Assembly (NCBI GenBank): GCA_903813345.2
Contig: CAIIXF020000011.1
Location: forward strand, 29,878,166 to 29,942,165
DNA length: 64,000 bases
DNA from: Owenia fusiformis
Lineage: Eukaryota; Annelida; Polychaeta; Sabellida; Oweniidae
Direction of reading: 5' to 3'
Shown here: piece after piece, positions 20,401 through 30,630 of the stretch
How the letters are laid out: the number at the start of each line of letters is the position of its first letter
Position numbering within the stretch: position 1 is the stretch's first letter
Translations under genes and position numbers: made by a program
The notes under the pieces: model-generated
What the model saw: the letters and a program-made list of their open reading frames with translations, nothing else
Told to the model about the DNA's origin: nothing
Database searches by the model: none

Positions 20401-23397
20401 GCTTTAATGGGGGGGGGGAGTTGCAGTTATAGTGATTCTACTTTTGGAAGGGAGTGTTCATTGATTATTCTTAATCATCATAAAACTACAAAAGTATACA
20501 GTTAAATTACAATGGTATCAAAAATTTTAGTGTTGTCTGCAGGGGTGCAATAGAAAGATTTTATCTTTAGAGGATAAAAGGATTTATTCCATAATACTAC
20601 TGTTTTCCCAGGGAAATATGAAGGAATAAAAATCGTATTGAATCGTATTACATGAAAAAATCGTATTGTCCCCGGGAAGAAAATCGTATTGGAGCGTATT
20701 ACATGAAAAAATCGTATTGTCCCCGGGAAAAAAATCGTATTGGAAAATATTAACCTATTTTTGGTTTTCCTGTTATTTTTAACCTTAGCTAATTGATAAA
20801 AGCATTTTCAAAATGTGACATTTTAGAGGAATGTATTATGGAATAAATAGGTTATTTCTGGTCGGGGTTGAATATGGGTTTCATTCCTCGGAAAATATGA
20901 TATTGACCTTGGGAAATATGATATTGACACTCGGTCGCTGCGCTCCCTCGGTCAATATCATATCACCCTTCGGTCAATATCATATTGTCCCTCGGAATAA
21001 AACCCATATTCAATCCCTCCCAGTAAATAACCTATATATCTTAGTGTTATCATTAGGGGGATAATATGGGGATATATTGATGTTATCTTAAAATGGATAA
21101 CAGAAGGACATATTGGTGTTATCTTTAAAGGGATAAATAGAGGATATCCTATGATTTATGAGTGATATGATTTTTATCCACGAATGGATATGATATCTGC
21201 ATGAGCGAGCGTAGCGAGAGAGTGCAGATATCAATATCCATGAGTGGATTAAAATCATATCACGAGTAAATCATAGGATGTTCTTTTTATTCCATAGTTA
21301 AAGTCATCATCAGAATTGTCGGAAATTAAGTCATTTAATTCGAATTTTCCAAACGATCCGGCGATGTTGACACTTAGCCTCGTTTTGAGTCTGAAGTAGC
21401 AAAAATCCATTAACCATCGCATACGACGTCGTATGTCATGGCTAAAAAACCGTATGCTATGGTTAAGTGAAAATTTGTCAAAAATATCATATTTTACCAC
21501 TGATTACAAAAATACCGTTTTTATTTTCACATGTTATCCAATGAATATCATGCTAACTATGGAATAACAGGATATATTAATGTTATCATCGTCAATGGGA
21601 TGTCTACCTGTGCCAATATACTTGATGACATTGTTGTTCTTGAAGACCTCCTTAGCAGTGTAGTTGGCATCTTCCCCATGAGCACTGTAGTAATCCTAGA
21701 AAAAAGAACAAGAACAACACATATACAAGCAATCAATCATAAACATACATGGTATATACCAAATAGAATAGACAGTATGATACCACAGCTGAGAAGGTAA
21801 ATAAATACAATCATCTTTTTAATCATTTGATTGTTTATTAGCCAATGAGTAAGAGATATTCAAATGACATAATAATATTAACAGGCCTAGTTACAAATTT
21901 GCTTTCTGCTGTGCTCATATTTATGTTTATGAAATGATGAAAGGTGCACAAAAAATTGTGCACCCCTTTTTATGTATATATTCATATCACTTTATACATG
22001 TATGTGGAAGAAAAGACTGAAACTTAAACTTACTGTTCTGTCAAAGAACCGGATTGTTGTACTAGGTTTCTGAAAATAGCATAAAATTGTTAACATGACT
22101 ATGATTGCAATAAAGACATTGGAAAACAACATAGTATCTTAACACCCCAGAATCTTAACACCCCCCCCCCCCCAGCCCCTCCCCAATTATTTGATGGAGA
22201 GCATACCATCATCTGCTTCAAATGGGCTTAATAGTCTAAACCTTTTGCAGGTTATAGATACAAAGGGTCGCTATATTACGCAAGAGATATCAATTTAAAA
22301 TACTGGATTTGGAAAACATCCTGCTGACCAAGACATAGACATACTGTATACTATATACAGGGTGTCCCGAAAGTATGGGGCCCCCCTAGGCAGACATATA
22401 CCAGTGTCCTCATAGTATGTGTCATATATCATTTTAAAGCTTATCCAAAGTTACATTGATTTGCCAAGTATCATGGTTTAACTCCCAAATGGGAAAAAGT
22501 TACAGTTATTTTAAAAGTTAGTGTTTTGTCAAAATAAAGTTAAAATTTTCACCACATTACGAGTCAATGAGTCCCCCCTTGGCCATGTTAACAGCAGCAA
22601 TTATTTTCAAATATGACCTTAAAAGCACTTCAAATAGGGGTGCGGAATTTTATAACCCTCTTAAAACCTGTTAAGGCACTTTAGAAGAGTTTCCTTAGAG
22701 TTTCTACCCTCACCGTTTTCTTTTTCCAACTCAATACCCATCCGACCCAAAAAGAATTGCTGCTGCTAAGATGGCCCGGGAGAACACATTGACTATTGAT
22801 TTGGTGTAAAATTGAACTTAATTTTGACCAAACACTAAATTTTGAAATGTCTGTAATTTTTTCACAATTGAGAGTTGAACCATGATACTTGGTGAATCAA
22901 TGTAACTTTGGTTAAGCTTTAAAATGATATATGACACATACTATGACGACACTGGTATATGTCTGCCTAGGGGGGGGGCCCATACTTTCGGGACACCCTG
23001 TAGACATGGGCCATGTCTGTAGCCCCATGCTCCACCTTGGTGATTGCAATGACGCAGATAAGGTAAGTCTATGTCATCTTCCCCGGGCAATGACCTGTCG
23101 CAAAGATACCCGGGCAAAGATATCAGAACCCCAAAACTGAAATCTCAAACGTCAACAATAACATGAAACATGCAATTGCAAATCAAGATCTCAAAATTTT
23201 GAAAAATCCTACCTCGGGCAATCGCTTGTAAAAGCTTAGAAATACGGCTTCTTGTGTGCTATCTGAAACAATATACAAAGATTAGGGACTCATGCATATG
23301 CAAAAAGCTTTATTTCTTCCAAAATGTTTCAGATCTCATCAGAATCGTGAAAATACCAACCGAGCTGAAGTTCTTGTTGTTTTGGTTGGAGCGCCAT
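11498..23397 (-). CDS. MSH2: MSH2 DNA mismatch-repair protein, N-terminal half (14 exons; 3' part not in window)
   Basis: Fourteen minus-strand exons in order: 23397-23361, 23262-23213, 22069-22034, 21695-21608, 20233-20088, 18967-18857, 18193-18107, 17803-17680, 17568-17302, 16823-16707, 13944-13808, 13621-13505, 13107-12993, 11553-11498. All borders are AG/GT and phases join into 496 codons without a stop. The start [12 protein letters not shown] matches the vertebrate MSH2 start. Diagnostic stretches are [70 protein letters not shown] and [18 protein letters not shown]. These cover the mismatch-binding, connector and lever/clamp domains. The ATPase domain (Walker A GPNMGGKST, helix-turn-helix) is not seen. 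The last exon ends in a normal donor, so the gene either continues beyond the left edge across an intron over 11 kb, or is truncated. With MSH6 or MSH3 the protein recognises mispairs in nuclear DNA. Confidence 0.93.
11554..12992. other. MSH2 intron 13, AT-rich
   Basis: Contains a degraded tail-type repeat near 11800-11860 (TATTTGAGTTATCTCCCTGACAG, then GAATGGATGTATGGATGG). Several short open frames at 12423-13022 are very AT-rich, overlap one another and have no family features. Nothing else is recognised. Confidence 0.5.
14496..14978. repeat. 24-bp minisatellite in MSH2 intron 10
   Basis: About twenty head-to-tail copies of a 24-bp unit, CTAAATACTTGCATAGTAG plus GAAAT or TAACT. Two unit types alternate irregularly. 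Because 24 is divisible by three and the unit lacks stops in some frames, it creates long open frames on both strands with heptad-like repeats; these are not genes. Confidence 0.9.
15168..16596 (+). CDS. BtaA-like (DUF3419) S-adenosylmethionine 3-amino-3-carboxypropyl transferase, nested in MSH2 intron 10
   Basis: Two plus-strand exons: 15168-15314 and 15532-16596, joined ATG|gtatgt...ttgtag|AAT in phase 0, giving 403 aa, the usual size for BtaA alone. BtaA moves the 3-amino-3-carboxypropyl group of SAM onto diacylglycerol, the first step to betaine lipid. The join gives [19 protein letters not shown], then [20 protein letters not shown] (SAM-binding loop) and [17 protein letters not shown], all typical of DUF3419. 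Near the C-terminus, [20 protein letters not shown] and [11 protein letters not shown] match the family's SNxxxW/Y...GGRxVxxN segment. The first 45 residues are Arg-rich, lack acids early ([18 protein letters not shown]) and look like a mitochondrial presequence. There is no fused BtaB methyltransferase domain. Acceptor and product in this animal are unknown. Family call strong; betaine-lipid role is inference. Confidence 0.85.
16824..17301. other. MSH2 intron 9
   Basis: AT-rich, with TTTTTTGAAAATGGGCC-type words repeated two to three times near 17075-17125. No gene seen. Confidence 0.5.
18346..18856 (-). repeat. 21-bp minisatellite made of 5' splice-site units, abutting the MSH2 exon 6 donor
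   Basis: On the minus strand this is a run of about two dozen 21-bp units of the form CAGGGTGAGTAGTTGGGAATT. It begins exactly at the donor of exon 6 (18857|18856, AGG|gtgagtag). About half the units contain a perfect GTGAGTA and most others differ by one base (GTGAATA, GTAAGTA, GTGAGAA). The array fills most of intron 6. Period 21 is a multiple of three, so it gives spurious open frames on both strands. Confidence 0.9.
19102..19953. mobile_element. piggyBac-like foldback MITE in MSH2 intron 5
   Basis: Two arms of about 420 bp are nearly perfect inverted copies meeting near 19528. The ends are ACCCTATGCAGACAGAGCC and its inverse. TTAA lies directly outside both ends (19098-19101 and 19954-19957), the piggyBac signature, with a one-base difference in the first terminal C's. 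No transposase. Open frames in the arms are mirror images of each other, which explains their presence on both strands. Confidence 0.75.
20234..21607. repeat. MSH2 intron 4: tandem and palindromic repeats
   Basis: 20620-20745 has two copies of a unit of about 57 bp containing CGTATTACATGAAAAAATCG and TTGTCCCCGGGAA. 20847-21035 is a hairpin whose arms contain repeated AATATGATATTGAC words around a loop rich in CTCGGTCGCTGCGCTCCCTCGG. 21147-21278 is a second hairpin with CCTATGATTTATGAG at one end, its inverse at the other, and the loop GAGCGAGCGTAGCGAGAG. A run of G lies at 20409-20417. No gene recognised. Confidence 0.7.
22358..23000. mobile_element. Tc1/mariner-like MITE in MSH2 intron 2
   Basis: Ends are CAGGGTGTCCCGAAAGTATG and its inverse, flanked by TA on both sides (22356-22357, 23001-23002). 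The inverted arms extend roughly 200 bp with moderate divergence. No transposase frame is left. The CAGGGTGTCCC end is typical of mariner-type elements. Confidence 0.8.
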
Positions 23398-23620
23398 CTT
23401 GCATTTCGAACCCACGTGTTTTCGCGGGAAAATGACGTAGAAGGGAAATCCCCTAAAAATGTAAACAAACTTACTTCCGGGTTTCCTCAAATATGTCAAT
23501 AATTAATCTGCTGTTTGCGAATTGTTTCATCATCCAATGGTTTTTCATAATATATGAATTCAATTATTTTGACATATTCTCGAATAATCGAACCAATGAG
23601 AAAAACCCACGCTGATTGGC
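23398..23620 (-). promoter_or_regulatory. MSH2 promoter: E2F site, E-box and CCAAT boxes
   Basis: Directly upstream of the MSH2 ATG (23397) lie TTTTCGCGGGAAAA (23419-23432), a palindromic E2F consensus, and CACGTG (23413-23418). CCAAT or its inverse lies at 23534, 23593 and 23615. Vertebrate MSH2 is known to be cell-cycle and E2F regulated, so the site is plausible. Beyond it a 46-codon plus frame from the ATG at 23661 has one hydrophobic stretch; it could be a divergent first exon or chance. Confidence 0.55.
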
Positions 23621-24724
23621 CTTATCAGCAAGGTCTAGAACATTCGCTGAGGAATCGTATATGAAGGAAATCACAACACGAATCATCGTTCCCATCGCAT
23701 CATGTTCATTTGTGTTATGTTTTCAAACACTACACAAATATATATACACGCATCCTAATAAAGGACGAATGGACATAACAGCTAACAGCCATGGCGTGTA
23801 GTCTCAACATCCAGCAAGTAGATGCCAGCCGATGACACTAACCCCCGGGGCTTTCTAGTTCTGGGGGTTAAGCACGGTCAGATCAAGATGCCAGACTGGA
23901 TCGGCACGGACCAGGCTTGAATGGGGACATGGGATCCAAACAACTACGCAATCATGGCGGTTGCCAATGCTAGTGGTCGGTGAACATGGACCTATTTCAA
24001 GCCACCAGTGTCACGAAATAACGGGGCTTGTATTGTTTCATATGACAACCTGAATTTCGTGATAATGGAAAATTAATATCAACGATAACGTGCACATCAT
24101 GATGGTTGGCATTTGAGTAGCCAGGTCTCCCAAACGGTACAGTACAAAATGTATGTTTTAATTCATACTTAAACATGTTAGCGTTGACTTCAAAAATGTC
24201 TGTTTCACTTTCAAATGTTTGTCATTCACTGCATTCGAATCCCGTTTAAACAAGTATTTTTGAGATAATCAGGAGGTTTTACTGAGATATGTTAACGATT
24301 GCATGAAAAGATGCATTCAATGCAATGCACTGGCGGATCCATCGGGGGCTCATTTTGGGCCCTAAATATTTGGTAGGCCCGCCATTTTAGGCCAAGTTGT
24401 CAAAAAATGGCCAAATTTCGGGACCCAAATTTTTTTCCCAGATTTCAAATGTAGAGTACATGTAGATTACCATTTGTTTTTTCATACGCTCCACTCCATG
24501 TTTGCCGATTTAAAAAACTTGTTTTTATGTTATTTCATAAAAACTCCCGATTGCCAAACTAATGGAGGGTAGTGTACAATGTGAAATTATAGTGCTTATT
24601 AGAGTTTGTAGGAAATTGTAAAATGTCCACCTACCATCTAATAATATAATATTATTCGTAATAACACACTTCAATAGATGTCTCTCGTGACATTTTTTAT
24701 CAAAAATGGGGATACCTGTAGTAT
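23621..24724. other. Intergenic DNA upstream of MSH2
   Basis: No supported gene. 23820-23960 is locally GC-richer. 24330-24440 resembles a degenerate dispersed repeat (GGCGGATCCATCGGGGGCTC...). No tRNA or other RNA gene was recognised. Confidence 0.45.
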
Positions 24725-24814
24725 ATTTATCATAGGATTTAATCCCGGTGTCAACGTATTTATAGTCCGCCAGTAAATATAGTCCGGGGTTATATTGTAT
24801 ACCAATACAGAAAA

Positions 24815-24895
24815 TATGGTCCAGTTAAGACCATACACCCTAGGACACCAGGTCCTCCCCTGGTGTCCTAGGGTGTATGTTCCTACGGACCATAT
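24815..24895. repeat. Perfect short hairpin
   Basis: ACACCCTAGGACACCAGG and its exact inverse (18-bp stem) enclose a 6-base loop, inside a looser inverted pair ATGGTCC...GGACCAT. It borders the mariner-like element on the right and seems to be part of an older inverted-repeat element into which the mariner inserted. Confidence 0.75.
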
Positions 24896-24911
24896 ATTCA
24901 GGAAGACTATA

Positions 24912-26474
24912 CAGGGTGGGCCAAAAAACCCACCCCCCTAGCCATTACTACTGATAAATATTTATTTTTTAACATGTACACCAGCAATGATATATCATTT
25001 TAAAGATAATTTAATTTGCAACAAAATGATATATACTTGCACCATTTTCAACAACCCCATACAGAAATATAACCAATTATGTGACATGGGGGTCAAAAAA
25101 CACCTTTTCAATTTTTATCGATTTTGCGAACAAAAGCCTATTTCTACCAAATTTTACTGTTCAATTAAAAATTGCAACATTGTCATGAGTCTTACATAAT
25201 TGGATATTATATATTGTTTTCATTCAGTTTTTGAACCATGCATGCTCAATAAACATGTGTATGCTTATAAAACAAATTGATTTCTTCTTCAGTCTGTCCA
25301 AATATGGCTCAATAGACCCACCCTGGGCCCATTCTCTGATCAGAGTATTCTCTTAAGACGCGGAAGCCATTGGTTGATGACATAATTGATGGATGTATGC
25401 GGAAGTACCATTCAACTGCTAGTTATTCTTTCTTTTGGTTCCTCTACATCCCTGATAAGCTGGGTATCTTTAAATACCAAATGTTCTAGATGTCCCCAGG
25501 TATGGTAATCAACATTATTGTCATCTGGACTGTCAGTAAGCCATTTGTCCGGGCTAGAGATGGTGTCATTTCGAATCTCCAAAAACTCCAGGGTAGCTTT
25601 GGACCTGTGTGATGAAGCACTTTCCCATCAGAAAATGATTTTTTTCACATGTTTTTTATATCCTTGAGGAGTCCTTTTTAACACCTCATGTCATTAACAT
25701 TCAGAGTATATTTTTGCTCCTGGTTCAACAAAAAAGGGCCTGTACAGTCTTTCTTTTTTGGGAAACACCGAGTAGACACCACTACCCTTTCAGAAAAAAG
25801 TCATCTCGATTTGAGTAGCCTTTTATTGCAAATGTCCCTATTCTTGCTTACTGATATATAGAGTCTATCCTGTTGATTACATGTATAGTACTTGTGGCAT
25901 TTAGAACAGTTGATCCATGAAGATCACTAGCCTATCAGGGATGTAGACAGACTGAAAAAAATGAATAATTACGAGTTCGATGGTACTTCCGCAGAGATTC
26001 ATCAATTATACCAATGGCTTTCGCGTCTTTAAAGAATAATCCGATCAGATGGTGGGCCCGGGGGAGGGTCTATTGAGCCATATTTGGACAGACTGAAGAA
26101 GAAATTAATTTGTTTTATAAGCATACACATGTTTATTGAGCACGAATGGTTCAAAAACTGAATGAAAATAATATATAATATCCAATTATGAAAGACTCAT
26201 GACAATGTTGCAATTTCTAACTGAACAGTAAAATTTGGTAGAAATAGGCTATTGTTCGCAAAATCGATGAAAATTGAAAAGGTGTTTTTTGACCCCCATG
26301 TCACATAAATGGTTATATCTCGAGCCAGGGTTGTTGAAAATTGTTCTATTATATATCATTTTGTTTCAAATTAACTTATCTTTAAAATGATATATCATTG
26401 TTGGTGTACATGTCAGAAAATAAATATTTATCAGGAGTAATGGCTAGGGGGGTGGTTTTTTTTGGCCCACCCTG
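24912..26474 (-). mobile_element. Decayed mariner-like element with long inverted arms and transposase remnant
   Basis: 1563 bp, ends CAGGGTGGGCC / GGCCCACCCTG, TA on both sides (24910-24911, 26475-26476). Arms of about 420-540 bp are inverted copies that extend into the transposase 3' end. On the minus strand between about 25780 and 25340 a broken transposase C-terminus can be read: KWLTDSPDDNNVDYHTWG corresponds to the mariner WPPxSPDLNPxDYxxWG box, followed by LIRDVEEPKERI and INYVINQWLPRLKR. Frameshifts and stops interrupt it. No intact catalytic core is seen. Confidence 0.75.
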
Positions 26475-26720
26475 TATTTACGTAAATATAGTCTTCCTGA
26501 ATATATGGTCCGTATACTCTGACACTCTTAACGCCCTTACTGGCCCTGATTGTGTATAAGATAATAAGGGAAAGAGGTCACCATATAAATCAATGGAGAG
26601 TAGGACCATAATTTGGTAGGACCTCATACCCTTTTACACCTGCTGGGGTGTAATATAATCTATCCACCTTTTTTAAAGCCGTGTTCAAATTGGTCAGGGT
26701 AGATTACGTGAACAGTATGT
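26475..26720. other. Flank of the mariner-like element
   Basis: Contains TATAGTCTTCCTGAATATATGG (26490-26512), the inverse of the left flank at about 24890-24911. The mariner therefore sits inside an older palindromic repeat. No gene. Confidence 0.6.
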
Positions 26721-26721
26721 T

Positions 26722-27078
26722 TTGGTCAAAGTGGACGACGTTAAACGTGTATGTTTTCAATGTATCTGTCAACTTGGATGACTTAAAACACGTATGTTGT
26801 CTGCGTTTTGGTCAAAGTGAACGACGTTAAACGTGTGTGTTTTCAATGTATTGGTCAACTTGGATAACGCAAAACACGTATGTTGTCTGCGTTTTGGTCA
26901 AAGTGGGTGACGTTTAACGTGTATGTTTTCAATGTATCGGTCAACTTGGATGACGTAAAACACGTATGTTGTCTGCGTTTTGGTCAAAGTGGACGACGTT
27001 AAACGTGTATGTTTTCAATGTATCTGTCAACTTGGATAACGTAAAACACGTATGTTGTCTGCGTTTTGGTCAAAGTAT
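26722..27078. repeat. 86-bp tandem repeat, about four copies
   Basis: GGTCAAAGTG recurs at 26724, 26810, 26896, 26982 and 27068, an exact 86-bp spacing. Each unit holds ACGTTAAACGTGTATG and an inverse-like AAAACACGTATG. Open frames across it are a result of low stop content. Confidence 0.9.
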
Positions 27079-27299
27079 ACATGTTGTATGTCCTAAAAAC
27101 GTAAATCACGAAATAATGCATTTTATCGGTAAGATGAGCAAGAGGTGTCATCGGTGTATTGGTTATAATGATACCTCGAGCGCAGAGTCTAAGTGTAAAC
27201 AAAAAGCTCTCTTTTCAGAAGCGAAATGAGTACTAATATGAATGGCGAATAACACAACTAATATAAATTCTTTTTAGTGATAATAATTTATTTATAAAA

Positions 27300-27378
27300 A
27301 ATACACTATTTATTCTTTATTATCAGTGCCACATAAAAGTTCGGACGGAACATCTTCTAACACCATTTGAAAAATTAA
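27300..27378 (-). repeat. Diverged duplicate of the 3' end of the 27407-28531 gene
   Basis: TTCGGACGGAACAT and ACACCATTTGAAAAATTAAT parallel TTCTGACGGAACAT and ACATCATTTGAAATATTAAA at 27436-27478 in the coding region. The copy is frameshifted and does not extend the protein. It points to a local tandem duplication of the gene's end, about 112 bp apart. Confidence 0.7.
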
Positions 27379-27406
27379 TAATTCATTTGAGATCCATTTG
27401 ATTAAT

Positions 27407-28531
27407 TTATTTTTTATCATCCGTAGCACAAACAGGTTCTGACGGAACATACTCTTTAACATCATTTGAAATATTAAACCTTACTTTTGTTGGTTTAGAA
27501 TTTGTACGTGTTTTAGTTCTTGTTTGGCTCCAACTTCCAACTGACCAAGCCATATTGGCAGCTGAAGGTGTCACTTTAATTGAACCGTTACGTAAGCATG
27601 GAGTAGCGGGCAGTGTTGGTACCCCCGCTTCTCCACCTACATTGACGGCTGAATAATCACTTAACGACAGTCCATTGATTTTGAGTCTGGTGTTAGGATC
27701 TCGTGAATGACTGAATTGTTGCCTTGCGGATTCAAAATCAGGTTCCGCTAAGTCCCCTTGATGTCCATTGATATCATCAGTATTATGATAGTTTGTTATA
27801 TCGTTGGTTATTGTTATGGTATTTCTGGACTTTCGTTGATTTGGACTAGTAGTAACATTATTATGTTTTGCAATGGCCATCCTCCGTTGCATAATATTTT
27901 TGGACGCAAGGGATTCATGGACGGGCGATTTCGCTGTCTTTTCCTGAGTTTGGAATTTCGATACAATAGGGAATTTTGAAACACTTATAAACGTGTTTTG
28001 TTTCTCTAACTTGTTTCTGTTTTGTTGTCTCGGTGAAGAAGTATCCATACTTTGTCTGTTGGCGTATTTTAAAATATCTGCATACGATGTTTCAATATTA
28101 TCTTCTTTCACATCAAAAGAGGGCGCTGGATTTGATACCTTTCTCCATCGTCTGCTGTCCATTGAAGCTGATCTACACTCGCCAAGTGGTCGTAACAGGT
28201 GTGAACTGTTAGTCTTCATAGAGTTATTATTATACTGCATACCTCTAAGATCGTTGGATTGATATAATCTAGTATCCCAAGACACAGAGTTTACTCTCTT
28301 TATTTTATTTGACTCTGGTGGTGACACGGTCGACATAACAGTCGATGGTCTTTGTGGTAATGTTTTACAGTCCCATGCCCAGGAACTTGATGACGTTTCA
28401 CGTCGACGTATCGCTTCCATGACGTTGCTTTTATAAGTACCATTGGGCCTCCGAATAGTTAGTTTGAAGCCTCCCAATCTTGAACTGTCTACTGGTAAGT
28501 CCTTTTCAAGTACCCCTACAGCTGCAGTCAT
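27407..28531 (-). CDS. Uncharacterised 374-aa basic, Ser/Thr-rich protein with a KVRF motif
   Basis: An uninterrupted 374-codon minus frame from the ATG at 28531 to TAA at 27407. I do not recognise a family. The protein looks disordered and basic: rich in Ser, Thr, Asn and Arg, no signal peptide, no membrane segment. It has many RxxS phospho-type sites (RVNSVSW, CRSASMDS, RRWRKVS, NRQSMD). Near the C-terminus PTKVRFNISNDVKEYVPSEP fits the RVxF docking motif for protein phosphatase 1 (KVRF), so a PP1-regulatory role is possible but unproven. Codon use and length in an AT-rich area argue for real coding. It may be a single-exon gene or a large first or last exon. A degenerate copy of its last ~60 bases lies just downstream. 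Confidence 0.6.
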   Translation of the reverse strand: MTAAVGVLEKDLPVDSSRLGGFKLTIRRPNGTYKSNVMEAIRRRETSSSSWAWDCKTLPQRPSTVMSTVSPPESNKIKRVNSVSWDTRLYQSNDLRGMQYNNNSMKTNSSHLLRPLGECRSASMDSRRWRKVSNPAPSFDVKEDNIETSYADILKYANRQSMDTSSPRQQNRNKLEKQNTFISVSKFPIVSKFQTQEKTAKSPVHESLASKNIMQRRMAIAKHNNVTTSPNQRKSRNTITITNDITNYHNTDDINGHQGDLAEPDFESARQQFSHSRDPNTRLKINGLSLSDYSAVNVGGEAGVPTLPATPCLRNGSIKVTPSAANMAWSVGSWSQTRTKTRTNSKPTKVRFNISNDVKEYVPSEPVCATDDKK

Positions 28532-30630
28532 CGCATGGGCCTCGGTGACATACTTTTTAAGAATGTTACTTTTTGAGATGCTAAACTAAACCTGTCTTTA
28601 ACCAAGGCCAGGTATCCTCAGATCATTGCCATGCATATTTTTAGCAAAATCTGATCAATCATGTTTAGGTTTGTGTTATATTGTATGAAAACAGACCTTA
28701 CTCTCTTGGTCCTCAAGGTCCTTATCATTCAAAACCCGTGTGTCGCTATGCAGTCTCAGGGTCTCTAACGAATGTAATTGTTAGTCATCCGTTTGCCATC
28801 TGCTTCTAAGTGTCGCTCTTCTAAGAAATCGGTTGTCAGTGTCGTTATTTCATTTGGCAAGTCACTTATAGGATCTCTGGCTTTCTTCAGAATTATTGTT
28901 GGTGATAGAAGCTTTATAAGATGTAACTTTATTTCACTTTTTAGTTGTTGCGTATCCTCCAGAATGGCGCTTTAATCTAATCATTTTTTCATCTTGTACT
29001 GAATGAATTGGTTCCTTCTTAATTTGGATTATTGCTGATTTTGTTTCATTACATGTACTTTTCCTTGATGTCTATTCACGTCGCTACAGTCCGCTCCATG
29101 GTTGTTTGTCCGTGTTAGATCAATTTTCGATTATGATTCGCCTCGTTATGTTAGAATGTCGATTTAATATTCAATCGTCGATTCTGGATATCGTATTGCT
29201 TGCTCTTGAAAGGTTCTGTATACAACGCAAACATTGCTGTGCTTTTGTATAAAATGTAAGTTTGCTTATGCCATTCGTGGCCATTCGTCATTCTTTGGAC
29301 TTTGGGTTAATAAAACATTTATCTTTTTGAAGTATTTATCCTCGACTCTGTCCTTTTGTGATTGACAGACTCCCAAGTTTAAGCCAGTGTCTGAATCGAT
29401 CGAGATTTACTTTGGCGATATCGCTCAAATGTTTATTTGCCAAGGTTGACTTATTGTCTCTGAGTCAACTCTCTCGTAACGTGCTTAGAAACCAAATTTA
29501 TGAACTGCTTAACCGTTGTAGAAAATACCTCAAGTTAAACACAATATTTTGTACTTTAATCCAGTAAATATAGCAGTAGCTTTCAGAGTAACCGATCTAT
29601 AGGCTTGTACCTTGACAGACCTCTGTAAAGATTCATCATGTTGCGTAGATTGTATTAATCCAATCAATTTAATTAATAAACTGATTATATCACAGGGTGG
29701 CCTATACTAATTAATTGTTGCATTCTTTGTTCGTTCCCACGGCAGTCACGCTATTGTGAATCTATCTATATAATTGTATCACAACAATTTTCTGTAAAGG
29801 AATTTATTGGTCGATCTATTGTCCGTCGCTCCCTTGATTCTTTTCATCATAGGAATCGAATTGATTCTCTGAAGATTTTTTCATATTTTTCTAATTGATC
29901 CAAATAATGACGGAGGGGGCAATGGACTAGAGGGTTTATATATATCTTTTTATTTCAAGTAGATTATAGTATTCTCTTGTTATGGGGAATACTGTTTGTT
30001 TTGAAATATTGGTTCCAAAATCAGGCTTCAATTGTTCATTCGGTACGGAATTTACTTATCGCAGTCGACTCGTTTAACTTAAGGAATAATACGTACATCA
30101 AGGAGTCCCATGAAATGATGTCATATGTCCCAGGTAATTAATCTCCCATTTCCTCTGATTTATGCACTGATTTGATATCATCTATTCTCCTCAATATAAA
30201 TTTAAACCCTGTGATTTAAACTCAATATGGGTGGAGGGTTACGTTATGTATAGACAATTTTCAGCGTGGGTCCATGGATTCTGACACATTAAGACAACTG
30301 TATGGTGTGTCGGAAACAATTTTTACCACAGAGCATATATTCATGGATAGCTCAAAAGCATTTGCCTACACTGTTATTTCACTTGTTAATTGAGTTTTTA
30401 TCCGAACATTGTCTCCAATGGCGATTTGTTTTAGCATCTACGATACCACAATTAACCAACATCAATATATGTATGAGCAGGGGGTGTTTACTTCCATTAG
30501 TAAAATTGAGGTTCATCTTCGATTAGTCGATGTACGTTAAACACCAGTGGCAAGGTTGTGTATTGTTCTATCTCAAAGGTGATAAGTGTTGATTTAAAAC
30601 TATCTTGTCTCTTTGGGATATCCGCTACAC
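28532..30630. other. Intergenic DNA with one coding-like segment
   Basis: Mostly featureless. On the minus strand 28968-28765 reads as about 67 codons rich in Glu and Leu (AILEDTQQLKSEI ... DFLEERHLEADGKRM) ending in TAG. It has no upstream ATG and only a weak acceptor, so it may be an exon of an unseen gene, a relic or chance. The 29358-29567 plus frame and others show no family features. Confidence 0.35.

Noticed and set aside
23661-23801. 46-codon plus frame divergent from MSH2, with one hydrophobic stretch
   Set aside because: Too short, unrecognised and without splice evidence; kept only as a remark in the promoter entry.
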